From Oceanicaulis sp. MMSF_3324 (GTDB lineage: Bacteria > Pseudomonadota > Alphaproteobacteria > Caulobacterales > Maricaulaceae): a stretch of DNA of 64,000 nucleotides. The stretch is taken from NCBI RefSeq assembly GCF_030733545.1, contig NZ_JASHIU010000013.1, positions 1-64,000 of the forward strand, in the 5' to 3' direction. This document shows positions 16,768 through 27,006 of the stretch, piece after piece. The stretch's first letter is position 1; the number at the start of each line of letters is the position of its first letter. A program made the translations under genes and the position numbers. The notes under the pieces are model-generated. The model made no database searches, was not told the DNA's origin, and saw only the letters and a list, made by a program, of their open reading frames with translations.

Positions 16768-18294
16768 GTGACGGTTGGTCAATTCCTCCCGGCCGCGCTT
16801 GCGGCCCATGCCCCGGTCTTGCTGGTGGCGATCCCGCTTATCCTGTCGGCGCCGGCCGCCGCGCTAAAATCCGGGCGCGCAGCCTGGGCGATTGCGCTGG
16901 CGGCGTCGGTGGCGGCGTTCCTCTTCGCGATCGAGCTGTTTCTGGCCACACGCGGCGATGCGCCGGCCATCAGCTATGCGCTGGGCAATTGGGCTCCGCC
17001 GATCGGCATCGAATTTCGCGTGGATGGTCTGAATGCCGCCTTGCTGATGCTGTTGTCCGCCAGCGCCATCCTGGCGTTGCTCTTCGCACTGCCCAGCGTC
17101 GAGGACGAGATCGAGAAGGATAAGCGCGCCCTGTTCTATTCCGCCTTTCTGGTGGTTCTGGCCGGCCTGGCCGGTGTGGCGACCACAGGCGACGCCTTCA
17201 ATTTGTTCGTCTTCCTGGAGATCTCCTCCATCCCCACCTATGCGCTGATCGCCATGGGGGCGGGGCATGACCGTCGGGCGCTCACCAGCTCGTTCAACTA
17301 TCTGGTCATGGGCACCATCGGAGCGACCTTCTTCGTGATCGGGGTCGGGTTCCTGTACATGTCCACCGGTACGCTCAACATGGCTGACATGGCGGTGCAG
17401 CTCGTGGAGCTGCGCGGTAATCGCGTGGTCGAGATCGGCTTCGCCTTCATCCTGGTCGGGCTGGGCCTGAAAGCGGCGCTGTTCCCGCTGCATCTGTGGC
17501 TGCCCGGCGCGTACGCCTATGCGCCCAGCTTCGTTACAGTCTTTCTGGCGGCGACAGCTACCAAGGTGGCGTTCTACGCGATCATCCGCTTCAGCTTTGA
17601 CGTGTTCTCGGTCGGCAATGGCTTTGTTCTGAACAGCTTCACCTATGTGATCACGCCGCTGGCCATTGCAGGGATGATCATCGCCTCTGCCCAGGCCCTG
17701 TTCCAGAGCGATGTGCGCCGACTGCTGGCATACTCCTCGGTGGCGCAAGTGGGTTACATGATGCTCGGGCTGGGGATCGGCACCCAGGCGGGTGTGTCCG
17801 CCGGCGTGCTGCACCTGATCAACCACGCCATGATCAAGGGCGCCCTGTTCATGGCGCTGGGCGCGTTCGCGATCAGCTATGGCGTGCGCCGGATCGAGAA
17901 CTTCAAAGGGTTGGGGCAGGCCCTGCCGGTCAGTTCGGCGGCCTTCACCGTGGGGGCGTTGTCCCTGATCGGCGTGCCGTTCACGGTGGGCTTCGTCTCG
18001 AAATTCTACCTCATCCAGGCGGCGCTTCAGAAAGGCTGGGCCTTTGCAGTTGTCGCCATCCTGATCAGCTCGGTGCTGGCGGTGTTCTATTGCTACCGCG
18101 TGCTGGTCAATCTGTGGGTCGCTCCGCGGCCGGACGGCGCCAGCCGCCCGGTGCAGCGCGTGCCTTACATGATCCTGGCGCCGCTTCTGGTCCTGGCCCT
18201 GATGAACCTGGTGTTCGGCGTCAATGCCGAGCCGATCGTGAACATGGCTGAGACGGCCGCCGCCGCAGCCTTTAACGCCGGAGTCGCGCCGTGA
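16768..18294 (+). CDS. mnhD: Antiporter-type subunit D (MrpD/MbhH-like)
   Basis: The 508-residue protein has about fourteen hydrophobic segments and the core antiporter pattern GLKAALFPLHLWLPGAYAYA, followed by TATKVAFYAIIRF, where the conserved Lys residues of proton-pumping subunits lie. It is homologous to NuoM/NuoN-type subunits of complex I. Start is GTG, 3 bases after mnhC. Its GTGA end overlaps the next gene. Confidence 0.9.
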   Translation: MTVGQFLPAALAAHAPVLLVAIPLILSAPAAALKSGRAAWAIALAASVAAFLFAIELFLATRGDAPAISYALGNWAPPIGIEFRVDGLNAALLMLLSASAILALLFALPSVEDEIEKDKRALFYSAFLVVLAGLAGVATTGDAFNLFVFLEISSIPTYALIAMGAGHDRRALTSSFNYLVMGTIGATFFVIGVGFLYMSTGTLNMADMAVQLVELRGNRVVEIGFAFILVGLGLKAALFPLHLWLPGAYAYAPSFVTVFLAATATKVAFYAIIRFSFDVFSVGNGFVLNSFTYVITPLAIAGMIIASAQALFQSDVRRLLAYSSVAQVGYMMLGLGIGTQAGVSAGVLHLINHAMIKGALFMALGAFAISYGVRRIENFKGLGQALPVSSAAFTVGALSLIGVPFTVGFVSKFYLIQAALQKGWAFAVVAILISSVLAVFYCYRVLVNLWVAPRPDGASRPVQRVPYMILAPLLVLALMNLVFGVNAEPIVNMAETAAAAAFNAGVAP

Positions 18295-19760
18295 GCTGGA
18301 CCCCTGAACTGGCCCTCGCGCTCGCCCTGATCCTGCCGCTCATTGGCGGCGCCGGGGTGCTGGCGCTGGGCGCCAAGCCCAATCTTCGTGAAGCCGTCAC
18401 CCTGATCACCGCCATCGCGCTGGCGATCGTCGTGGCCTATCTCGTGGAAGCCTCCGCGGGACGCCCCGAGTTGGTGCTCGCCACCCTGGCGCCGGGGCTG
18501 GAGCTGAAATTCAAGCTCGAACCGCTGGGCGCCATGTTCGCCATGGTGGCGAGCGGTCTGTGGATCATCAACTCGCTGTATTCCATCGCCTATATGCGCG
18601 GAAACAACGAGAAGGATCAGACCCGCTTCTATTTCTGCTTCACGATCTCCATCGCCGCGGCCATGGGCATCGCGCTGTCGGGCAACCTGCTGACCCTGTT
18701 CTTCTTCTATGAAGCGCTGTCGCTGGCGACCTATCCGCTGGTGGCGCACAAGGGCGACGCCAAGGCCAAGCGCGGCGCCTCGATCTATCTGGGCATTCTG
18801 CTGGCCACCTCCATCGGCCTGTTCCTGCCCGGCGTGTTCGCGGTCTATGCGCTGACCGGCACCACCGACTTTACCGTCGGCGGCGTCATGTCCAGCGTTG
18901 GTCCTGCGGCGGGTTCTGTGCTGCTTGTGCTGTTCGCCTTCGGGATCGGCAAGGCGGCGCTGATGCCGGTCCATCCCTGGCTGCCGAACGCCATGGTCGC
19001 GCCGACGCCCGTGTCCGCCCTGCTGCACGCGGTGGCGGTTGTGAAGGCGGGCGTGTTCTCGATCCTGAAGGTTGTCGTCTACATTTTCGGCGCCGATTAC
19101 ATGCAGACCCTGCCGGCGGCGGATGTGCTGGCCTGGATTGCGGGCGGCTCCATCGTGCTCGCCTCGGTCTTCGCGTTCACCAAGGACAATCTCAAGGCCC
19201 GGCTCGCCTATTCCACGGTCTCCCAGCTCAGCTACATCACGCTGGGCGCCATGATCGCGAGCCCGCTGGCGCTGCTGGGCGCGGCGCTTCAGATCGTCAT
19301 GCACGCCTATGGCAAGATCACCCTCTTCATGACGGCGGGCGGCATCTATACCGGCGCCAAGAAGTCCGAGATCTCCCAGCTCAATGGCCTGGGCCATTAC
19401 ATGCCGGTGACCTTCGCCGCCTTCCTGATCGGCGCGTTGTCCATTATCGGCGTGCCGCCCTTTGGCGGGGTCTGGCCGAAGGTCTTCCTGATGGAAGGCG
19501 CCGCTTCGGGCGGTCAGCCCTGGCTGATCGTCATGCTGATCGGCTCGACGCTTCTGAATATCGGCTATCTGCTGCCCATCGTGATCCGCGGTTTCTTCAA
19601 GCCCAAGCCTGAACAAAGCCCGATGCGGCCCGGCCAGCCGCCGGCGCTCGCCTGGATCGCGCCGCTGATCACGGCTCTGGGCACGGTGGTGCTGTTCTTC
19701 GCCATCGGTCCGCTGATCGACTTCCTGTCGCCTGTCTTCACCACGGAGATGACGCCATGA
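18291..19760 (+). CDS. Antiporter-type subunit resembling the MrpA N-terminal (ND5-like) half
   Basis: The 489-residue protein has about fourteen hydrophobic segments. The motif GIGKAALMPVHPWLPNAM, followed by PTPVSALLHAVAVVKAGVF, is typical of the NuoL/MrpA branch rather than MrpD. It probably supplies the MrpA N-terminal half that is detached from the C-terminal half at 15349-15906. Start GTG at 18291 overlaps mnhD by 4 bases, and the end overlaps the next gene by 4 bases. Confidence 0.83.
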   Translation: MSWTPELALALALILPLIGGAGVLALGAKPNLREAVTLITAIALAIVVAYLVEASAGRPELVLATLAPGLELKFKLEPLGAMFAMVASGLWIINSLYSIAYMRGNNEKDQTRFYFCFTISIAAAMGIALSGNLLTLFFFYEALSLATYPLVAHKGDAKAKRGASIYLGILLATSIGLFLPGVFAVYALTGTTDFTVGGVMSSVGPAAGSVLLVLFAFGIGKAALMPVHPWLPNAMVAPTPVSALLHAVAVVKAGVFSILKVVVYIFGADYMQTLPAADVLAWIAGGSIVLASVFAFTKDNLKARLAYSTVSQLSYITLGAMIASPLALLGAALQIVMHAYGKITLFMTAGGIYTGAKKSEISQLNGLGHYMPVTFAAFLIGALSIIGVPPFGGVWPKVFLMEGAASGGQPWLIVMLIGSTLLNIGYLLPIVIRGFFKPKPEQSPMRPGQPPALAWIAPLITALGTVVLFFAIGPLIDFLSPVFTTEMTP

Positions 19761-20074
19761 CCGCGCCCCGTGATCCCAAATCCGGCGTGCATCCGCTTGC
19801 GCGTCCGCTGAGCGGGCTGAGCAGCCTGCGCGCGGGTCTCATCACCCTGATCGTTCTGGCTGTTCTGGTGGTCGCCGGTTTCGCGCTCGAGACCGTGATC
19901 CATGACGGCGGCCTGTCCAAATACCCCGAGGTCTACGGCCCTTACGAGCTGCTGCCGCTGGCGGCGGCGGCGGTCGCGATCCTGCTGGGCTGGGGCCTGG
20001 TCTGGCTGGTCAGCCGTTCGGGCGATTTCTATGCCCGCGCGGCTGGCGATGTGAAGGAGGGCGAGGATGACTGA
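19757..20074 (+). CDS. Small two-helix membrane protein of the antiporter cluster
   Basis: The 105-residue protein has two hydrophobic segments (about 28-47 and 70-89) and a charged tail (EGEDD). I do not recognise a named family. Overlaps of 4 bases with the preceding gene and 8 bases with the next place it firmly in the operon, so it is likely an accessory subunit of this antiporter variant (inference). Confidence 0.7.
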   Translation: MTAPRDPKSGVHPLARPLSGLSSLRAGLITLIVLAVLVVAGFALETVIHDGGLSKYPEVYGPYELLPLAAAAVAILLGWGLVWLVSRSGDFYARAAGDVKEGEDD

Positions 20075-21791
20075 CGCCTTGTCCATTCTGAACGGCGTTT
20101 CGCCGGCCTGGTTCCTGATCCTTGCGGGCCTTCTGGCCTGGGCGTCTCCGCGCTCTGAATTGCGCAAGGCGCTGATGCTGCTCGGGCCGATCGGCGCGCT
20201 CGCCGCCTGGTTCGCCACCGGCGAGACCGGCGTCTACGGCGTGCTGGATCTTGGCCCTGTGGTGCTGGAGACCTTCCGCCTCGACAATCTGTCGCGCGTC
20301 TGGGCGCTGGTGTTCATTCTCATCAGCTTCATCAATGCGGTGTACGCCCTGCATGAGCGCAATCGCATGACCGATGGCGCCGCGCTGATCTATGCGGGCT
20401 CCGCCGTCGGCGCGGTGTTCGCGGGCGATATGCTGACCCTGTTCTTCTTCTGGGAGCTGACGGCCCTGGCTTCGGCGCCGCTGATCTTCTCGGTAGGCAC
20501 GCCCGAAGCGCAACGCGCGGGCCTGCGCTATCTGGCGATCCAGGTGCTCTCGGGCGTCATGCTGCTGGGCGGAGCGGCCATGCTGGCCAGCCAGACCGGC
20601 TCCTGGGCGTTCGACGCGATCGGAACCGGCAGTGCGGCGGGGATCGTCCTCCTGCTCGCCTTCGGCCTGAAAGCGGGCTTTCCGCTCCTGCACATGTGGA
20701 TTCCGGACGCCTATCCCAAGGCGACGGGCGTGGGGTCGGTCGTGCTGTCCGCCTTCACCACCAAGCTCGCCATCTATGCGCTGGCGCGCGGGTTCGCAGG
20801 CGAGGAGGCGCTGATCGTGATCGGCCTCGTCATGGCGATCTTCCCCGTCTTCTACGTGGTCACCTCCAATGATCTGCGCCAGACGCTGGCCTATGCGCTG
20901 ATCAACCAGCTGGGCTTCATGGTCGTGGCCGTGGGCGTAGGCGGTTATCTGGCGATCAACGGCGCGGCGGCGAACGCCTTTGTCGGCGTGATCTACATGG
21001 CGCTGATGTTCATGGTGCTGGGCGCGGTGCTCCTGCGCACGGGCACGGTGAAGGCCACCGAGCTGGGCGGGCTGTACAAGTCCATGCCGATCACCACGCT
21101 CTTCGCCATTATCGGCGCCTTGTCGGTGATGGGCGCGCCGCTGTTCTCGGGCTTTGTGGCCAAGACGCTGATCCTGTCCGCCACCCATTACGAGCACCAT
21201 GACTGGGCCTACACGCTTCTGGTCTACGCCTCGGCGGGCGTGATGGAGATCAGCGCGCTCAAGGTCGTCTGGTTCGCCTTCTTCGGTAAGGATCGCGGTC
21301 TGCGCGTGAAGGAAGCGCCCCAGACCATGCATCTGGGCATGGCGCTGGCCGCCTTCCTGTGCGTCTTCCTGGGGGTGAACTATCCGGCGCTCTACGGCAT
21401 CCTGCCCTATGACATGGACTACAAACCCTACAAGCTCGCGAGCGTTTACGGGCAGAGCCAGCTGTTGCTGGGCACGATGCTCGTCTTCGGGCTGGCGCTG
21501 TACTTCAAGCTGTTCCCGCTGAAAGAGGACCGCACCATCCTGGATGCGGACTGGCTCTATCGCCGCTTTGGCGACGCCAGCGCGCGTTGGGGTGCGGCCA
21601 TGGGGCAGCTCCTGTTTGACGCCATCGGCAAGGTTCTGGGTGCGTTCATCAGCTTTGTGCGCTTGCGTCTGTTCAACCTGTTCAGCCCGGCGGGCGCCCT
21701 GTCCAAGGAATTTCCGTCCGGCATGATGGCGCTGTGGACAGCGATTATGCTCGCAGGAGTGGTTCTGGTGGCATACTTTTCCCCCGTCTAG
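20067..21791 (+). CDS. Third antiporter-type subunit (NuoL/MrpD-like) with C-terminal extension
   Basis: The 574-residue protein has the proton-conducting antiporter domain (FGLKAGFPLLHMWIPDAYPK, then VVLSAFTTKLAIYALARGF). A C-terminal extension of about 100 residues holds further hydrophobic segments, which may be a lateral-helix-like feature as in NuoL. It is the last gene of the cluster. No terminator hairpin is evident after it. The cluster thus encodes three antiporter-like subunits, one more than a standard Mrp (A and D). Confidence 0.83.
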   Translation: MTDALSILNGVSPAWFLILAGLLAWASPRSELRKALMLLGPIGALAAWFATGETGVYGVLDLGPVVLETFRLDNLSRVWALVFILISFINAVYALHERNRMTDGAALIYAGSAVGAVFAGDMLTLFFFWELTALASAPLIFSVGTPEAQRAGLRYLAIQVLSGVMLLGGAAMLASQTGSWAFDAIGTGSAAGIVLLLAFGLKAGFPLLHMWIPDAYPKATGVGSVVLSAFTTKLAIYALARGFAGEEALIVIGLVMAIFPVFYVVTSNDLRQTLAYALINQLGFMVVAVGVGGYLAINGAAANAFVGVIYMALMFMVLGAVLLRTGTVKATELGGLYKSMPITTLFAIIGALSVMGAPLFSGFVAKTLILSATHYEHHDWAYTLLVYASAGVMEISALKVVWFAFFGKDRGLRVKEAPQTMHLGMALAAFLCVFLGVNYPALYGILPYDMDYKPYKLASVYGQSQLLLGTMLVFGLALYFKLFPLKEDRTILDADWLYRRFGDASARWGAAMGQLLFDAIGKVLGAFISFVRLRLFNLFSPAGALSKEFPSGMMALWTAIMLAGVVLVAYFSPV

Positions 21792-21854
21792 GACATTGAA
21801 TGCGATCAGCGTCAACTAGCCTAATAAGGGAATTCACGCGCGCATAATAGGAAT

Positions 21855-21917
21855 GTTATCCTCGCCCTTCATCGCGATCCTATACTTTCACCGTGGATCG
21901 AGAAGGGAGGGGATAAC
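21855..21917 (+). promoter_or_regulatory. Possible ribosome-site-sequestering stem before the DnaA-C-like gene
   Basis: GTTATCCTCGCCC (21855-21867) is complementary, with two mismatches, to GGGAGGGGATAAC (21905-21917). The downstream arm contains the very strong Shine-Dalgarno of the next gene (ATG at 21921). Pairing in the mRNA would hide the ribosome site. A possible -10 box TATACT lies at 21881-21886, inside the loop, so whether both arms are in one transcript is not known. Confidence 0.35.
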
Positions 21918-21920
21918 CTT

Positions 21921-22271
21921 ATGCGTACCAATACGCTTGCCCTGGATCAGGCGCGGGCGCGCCTGGCCCAACAGGCCGCCGCCTACGCCTTCGGCGTGCC
22001 GGTGGAAGAGATCAATGCGCCCACACGGGGCCGGGCGCGCGCCGCTCTGGCGCGTCAGGCGGCCATCTATCTGACCCATGTGGCGTTCGAGTTGAGTCTC
22101 AACCGGGTGGCGGACGCCTTTGGCCGGGATCGCTCGACGGCGGCCCATGCCTGTCACCGGATCGAGGATGCGCGCGACGACCCCGCCTTCGATGCGGCGA
22201 TGGAGGATCTCGAAGCCTGCCTGCGCAGCGCGCCGGGGCCGGATCTCATCCCCTTCCGGATGACCCAATGA
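21921..22271 (+). CDS. Small helix-turn-helix protein resembling DnaA domain IV
   Basis: The 116-residue protein matches the DNA-binding domain of DnaA: a helical region, then VADAFGRDRSTAAHACHRIED, which parallels the DnaA-box-reading signature (GxRDHTTVxHAxxKI). The ATPase domains are absent. Such DnaA-C-like orphan proteins are known in Alphaproteobacteria. It may bind DnaA-box-like sites or act as a transcription factor (inference). Its stop overlaps the next start (ATGA), so the two are co-translated. Confidence 0.78.
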   Translation: MRTNTLALDQARARLAQQAAAYAFGVPVEEINAPTRGRARAALARQAAIYLTHVAFELSLNRVADAFGRDRSTAAHACHRIEDARDDPAFDAAMEDLEACLRSAPGPDLIPFRMTQ

Positions 22272-23026
22272 GCCCGGCCTGGATGCGGCGCCTGATGCGC
22301 AAGGACGCCGTTCTGGCGCCGCTGGCCGGCGGCAAGCCGGGCTATGGCGTCTATGCGAGCGGGGATCGTCGCCGTCGCCCGCTGACGCGGCTGTCGCGCG
22401 CCGCCTTTGACGAAGCCGTGGCGCACGGCTGGCTCACACAGATGGGCGAGGGCGCCTACGGGTTGAGCGTTTCGGGGCGTCGCGCCGCCGCGGAGGAAGG
22501 GGACGCGCCCCGTCCGGCGCTGTCGGTGGACCGTCGCTCAGCGCCCGATCCCGACGGCGGGGTGAGGGTGCATCAGGTCAATCTTCACACCTATGACGGC
22601 CCGCTATTGCGCTATGCCCGGCCGCGCAAGGGTCAGCCGCCGCTTCTGGAGCCCGCCCATCTCAGCGCGGCGGACAGCCTGATGCGCGATTATGAACTAT
22701 CGAGCCTCTCAAGTCGGGTCACACAGGACTGGAGCGGCTTGCCGGGCGGAAGCGGGCGCTCGGCCCCCCGCGATCGCTCCGACGCGCCGCTCAAGCGAAT
22801 GAAAGCGCAGGAGCGCGTGATGGACGCGCTGGCCGCCGTAGGTCCGGGCCTTGATCACTGGCTGGTGGAAATCCTGATCCGCCAAAGCGCCATGACCGAC
22901 GCCGAACGGCGCCTCAATTGGCCCACACGCTCGGGCGCCCAGGCGCTCAAGCTGGCGCTCGACCGTCTGGCGATTCATTATCGGCTGAAGCCCGAGCGTC
23001 GGGCCGCGGACCCGTTTGGGCGCTAG
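22268..23026 (+). CDS. DUF6456 domain protein
   Basis: The 252-residue basic protein has a C-terminal DUF6456 region beginning near LSAADSLMRDYELS and ending in ALKLALDRLAIHY. The N-terminal third has a winged-helix-like look (AAFDEAVAHGWLTQMGEGAYGLS). It overlaps the DnaA-C-like gene by 4 bases, a pairing that suggests a joint nucleic-acid role. It ends convergently with sufE, sharing the bases CTAG. Function unknown. Confidence 0.72.
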   Translation: MSPAWMRRLMRKDAVLAPLAGGKPGYGVYASGDRRRRPLTRLSRAAFDEAVAHGWLTQMGEGAYGLSVSGRRAAAEEGDAPRPALSVDRRSAPDPDGGVRVHQVNLHTYDGPLLRYARPRKGQPPLLEPAHLSAADSLMRDYELSSLSSRVTQDWSGLPGGSGRSAPRDRSDAPLKRMKAQERVMDALAAVGPGLDHWLVEILIRQSAMTDAERRLNWPTRSGAQALKLALDRLAIHYRLKPERRAADPFGR

Positions 23027-23442
23027 ACCCGGCTTTCCGCTTCTGCCCGGATGCGCTTGATCATCGACGCCAAGCCATTGGAGCGTTGCGGCGATAGGTG
23101 TTCGGCAAGGCCGATGCGCCCCAGAACGTCCTTGGGGTCAATCGACAGCGCTTCTTGCGGCGTGCGGTTGTCGTAAAGCCGGTTCAGCAACGCCACGAGC
23201 CCCTTGACGATATGGGCGTCGGAATCCCCGCGCAGGACAAGGGCGCGATCAGGACCTTCATCCATGACCAGCCAGACCTGGCTGACGCAGCCCTGAACGC
23301 GAGTGTCGTCATTGCGCTCGCTGTCCTCAAGCCCGGGCAGGGCCTGACCCATTTCGATGAGATAGCGATAGCGCTCTTCCCAGTCGCCCAGGAAGTCGAA
23401 CTCGTCCACGAGGTTGTCGATATCGGTGTTGAGATCACTCAT
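23023..23442 (-). CDS. sufE: SufE family cysteine desulfuration protein
   Basis: The 139-residue protein matches SufE: an N-terminal helix (EEFDFLGDWEERYRYLIEMG-like), the active Cys C52 in RVQGCVSQVWL, and a C-terminal helical part (SPQRSNGLASMIKRI). SufE takes persulfide sulfur from SufS for Fe-S cluster assembly or sulfur transfer. The ATG at 23442 is chosen because similarity begins at MSDLNTDI; an upstream ATG at 23478 would add 12 unrelated residues. No other suf gene is nearby. Confidence 0.9.
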   Translation of the reverse strand: MSDLNTDIDNLVDEFDFLGDWEERYRYLIEMGQALPGLEDSERNDDTRVQGCVSQVWLVMDEGPDRALVLRGDSDAHIVKGLVALLNRLYDNRTPQEALSIDPKDVLGRIGLAEHLSPQRSNGLASMIKRIRAEAESRV

Positions 23443-23492
23443 GCGCGCTGAGGTAAAGCGCGGAGCGGCAAGGGGCAAGACCCCGGCCGGGT

Positions 23493-23894
23493 CTAGCGCA
23501 GATCGCTGGTTTCGCGGGTGACGTCCGCCAGCAGCGCGTCCAGGCTTTGCGCCGGGGCTTCAGGCGGCAGGGCGAGCGGATCGGTCGACCGCGGCGCAGC
23601 CTGATCCTGGGCCCATTGCTGGGCCCGGTCGCCCACCACGCCCATCACGACAGAGGAGAAGCTGGCGAGTTGCTGGCCCACGGCGCAGGCTTCGGCCTGA
23701 TCGTGACAGAAGCTGCGGGTGTGTTGGCCGGCCTGGCGGGTGAGATCTTCAGAGGCGGTCACCGCGTCAGTGGCGATGATGAGCTCGCGCGTTTCACGTG
23801 CAAAGGCGCCGTCCGGCGCGGCGCTGAAGCCGGCGGGGACGAAGGCCGCCGTCACGGCGGTCCAGAATACAGCGCGTAGCACGTTGCGGAGCAT
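23493..23894 (-). CDS. DUF5330 secreted protein
   Basis: The 133-residue protein has an N-terminal signal or anchor (about 5-30). The conserved region RQAGQHTRSFCHDQAEACAVG has two Cys likely to form a disulfide. This layout is the DUF5330 family of Alphaproteobacteria, which has no known function. It lies 50 bases upstream of sufE on the same strand, and a marked inverted repeat precedes its start. Confidence 0.7.
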   Translation of the reverse strand: MLRNVLRAVFWTAVTAAFVPAGFSAAPDGAFARETRELIIATDAVTASEDLTRQAGQHTRSFCHDQAEACAVGQQLASFSSVVMGVVGDRAQQWAQDQAAPRSTDPLALPPEAPAQSLDALLADVTRETSDLR

Positions 23895-23909
23895 GCCAAG
23901 CCTCTAATC

Positions 23910-23936
23910 AACTTACTTCAGGTCTTGAAGCAAGTT
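23910..23936 (-). promoter_or_regulatory. Inverted repeat upstream of the DUF5330 gene
   Basis: AACTTACTTCA (23910-23920) and TGAAGCAAGTT (23926-23936) are inverted copies with one mismatch around GGTCT. The element lies 16 to 42 bases before the minus-strand start at 23894, so it can be a repressor operator or a leader hairpin. No T run suggests termination. Confidence 0.45.
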
Positions 23937-24050
23937 TGAGGCTAGAAAAACGCTCCCGAAAATACCAGCGAATGCGCTATTGAAGGTAAAGCGTGTGTTA
24001 ACGCTGAACACTTACCGTTAATTTCAACTTACGTTACCGAGTAAAGTGTC

Positions 24051-25055
24051 TCAATTTGAGACAGCTTCGCTGGGCGCCCGGGTCGCGGTCAGGCAGTCAG
24101 CCACATCATTAAGGGCATGCTCGGCGATGCAGAAACTGTCCTCATACTTGAAATGGCCGGCCGCGACGCATTGAGCCAGGTCGAGGCGCACCCAGGACAT
24201 GCACCGTTCCACCGCCGGATCATCAAGCAGGCGGTCCATATAGGTCATGTCGCCGTCTTCAATGGCGTCCAGCGCCGCCAGCGAGAGCATGCGGCCCACC
24301 CGGCGTTCATCAGGCTGAAGCTGGCTCTGGCCCACTTCGACGCTGAGATCAGGCAGGTCGAGATCCACCACTTCGGGCTGGGCGAACAGGGTGTTGCTGG
24401 CGCCCATGGGGGCGGCGGCGGGCGTGTCAGGGGCGCGGAACTGGACTTCAAGGCGCTCCGAAGCGCTCTCCAGCGAAGAGAGGCGTTCCTGGCGATCGCG
24501 GGCGCGCTGCTGGGCCCAGCGTTCGTGCTGCAAGTCATAGGCGGCCTGGCGATAGCGCGCGCCGACCTCACGGATGTCGGTCACATCGCCGTCAATGGCG
24601 ACGGCGACGGTCTGGCCTGCGGTGTCCGCGCCCATGAAGCCGGTGACATACATGGGATCATGGGTGAGGGCGGCGGCGGCGGTCTCGGTGCCATAGTAAT
24701 CGGCCACGGCGCGCACGGCGTCGATGAATTCGGGATTGCGCGCGGCGACCAGCGCCGCATAGGCGATCTGGGCGTTCACCAGCCGGTCACCGTCATAATA
24801 TTGCGACAGAGCATCCATGGTGGCGTCGAGATCGGCGCCGGAGAGCAGTTCACGCTCCCCCGCCAGCGTCACATCCGAACGATAGGCGGCATAGGTCTGC
24901 GCATTCTGAAGCACTTCAGGTTCGGTGGTGTCAGGCAGGGTCTGGCCCGCATCGGGCGCAGGCAGGCTGAGCACCGGCCCGTCGGAGGGCGGCTCCTGGG
25001 CGGCGGACTGGCTTGCGGCTGACAGCAAGGCGAGGCTGATGGCGGCAAAAATCAT
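24051..25055 (-). CDS. Unknown secreted protein with four C-terminal cysteines
   Basis: I do not recognise this 334-residue protein. The frame is open back to 25214, but ATG at 25055 gives a proper signal peptide (MIFAAISLALLSAASQSAAQ) and is preferred. The mature part has a short coiled coil (RERLSSLESASERLEVQF, near 193-210). The C-terminal third holds four Cys (in ERCMSW, AQCVA, DSFCI and ADCLT). A lone helical repeat-like part (TLDALSQYYDGDRLVNAQIAYAALV-like) precedes it. It is transcribed divergently from the sensor kinase gene. Confidence 0.6.
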   Translation of the reverse strand: MIFAAISLALLSAASQSAAQEPPSDGPVLSLPAPDAGQTLPDTTEPEVLQNAQTYAAYRSDVTLAGERELLSGADLDATMDALSQYYDGDRLVNAQIAYAALVAARNPEFIDAVRAVADYYGTETAAAALTHDPMYVTGFMGADTAGQTVAVAIDGDVTDIREVGARYRQAAYDLQHERWAQQRARDRQERLSSLESASERLEVQFRAPDTPAAAPMGASNTLFAQPEVVDLDLPDLSVEVGQSQLQPDERRVGRMLSLAALDAIEDGDMTYMDRLLDDPAVERCMSWVRLDLAQCVAAGHFKYEDSFCIAEHALNDVADCLTATRAPSEAVSN

Positions 25056-25212
25056 GATCTCGTCATCCAAGGAGAAAAACCTGATCTGATCATGACCTAG
25101 AGCGCAGCCCGCGCCAAGGGGGATGACGGTGTTTGGCGCGAATTCAGGAATTGTTAACGGGCCCAGACGAGCGTGCGGTTCTATTCTCATTTGTGAGTCG
25201 AGATTCGCTTCC

Positions 25213-26973
<1,761 letters not shown>

Positions 26974-27006
26974 ACCGCTCCCCCCTGACGCTCTCGATCA
27001 TTGAAA

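Noticed and set aside
14143-21791. Membrane-bound hydrogenase (Mbh) operon
   Set aside because: Membrane subunit order is Mbh-like, but no NiFe hydrogenase or ferredoxin-type subunit genes are present.
23990-24030. CtrA site upstream of the DUF5330 gene
   Set aside because: Two TTAA tetramers occur, but their spacing is 16 bases rather than 7.
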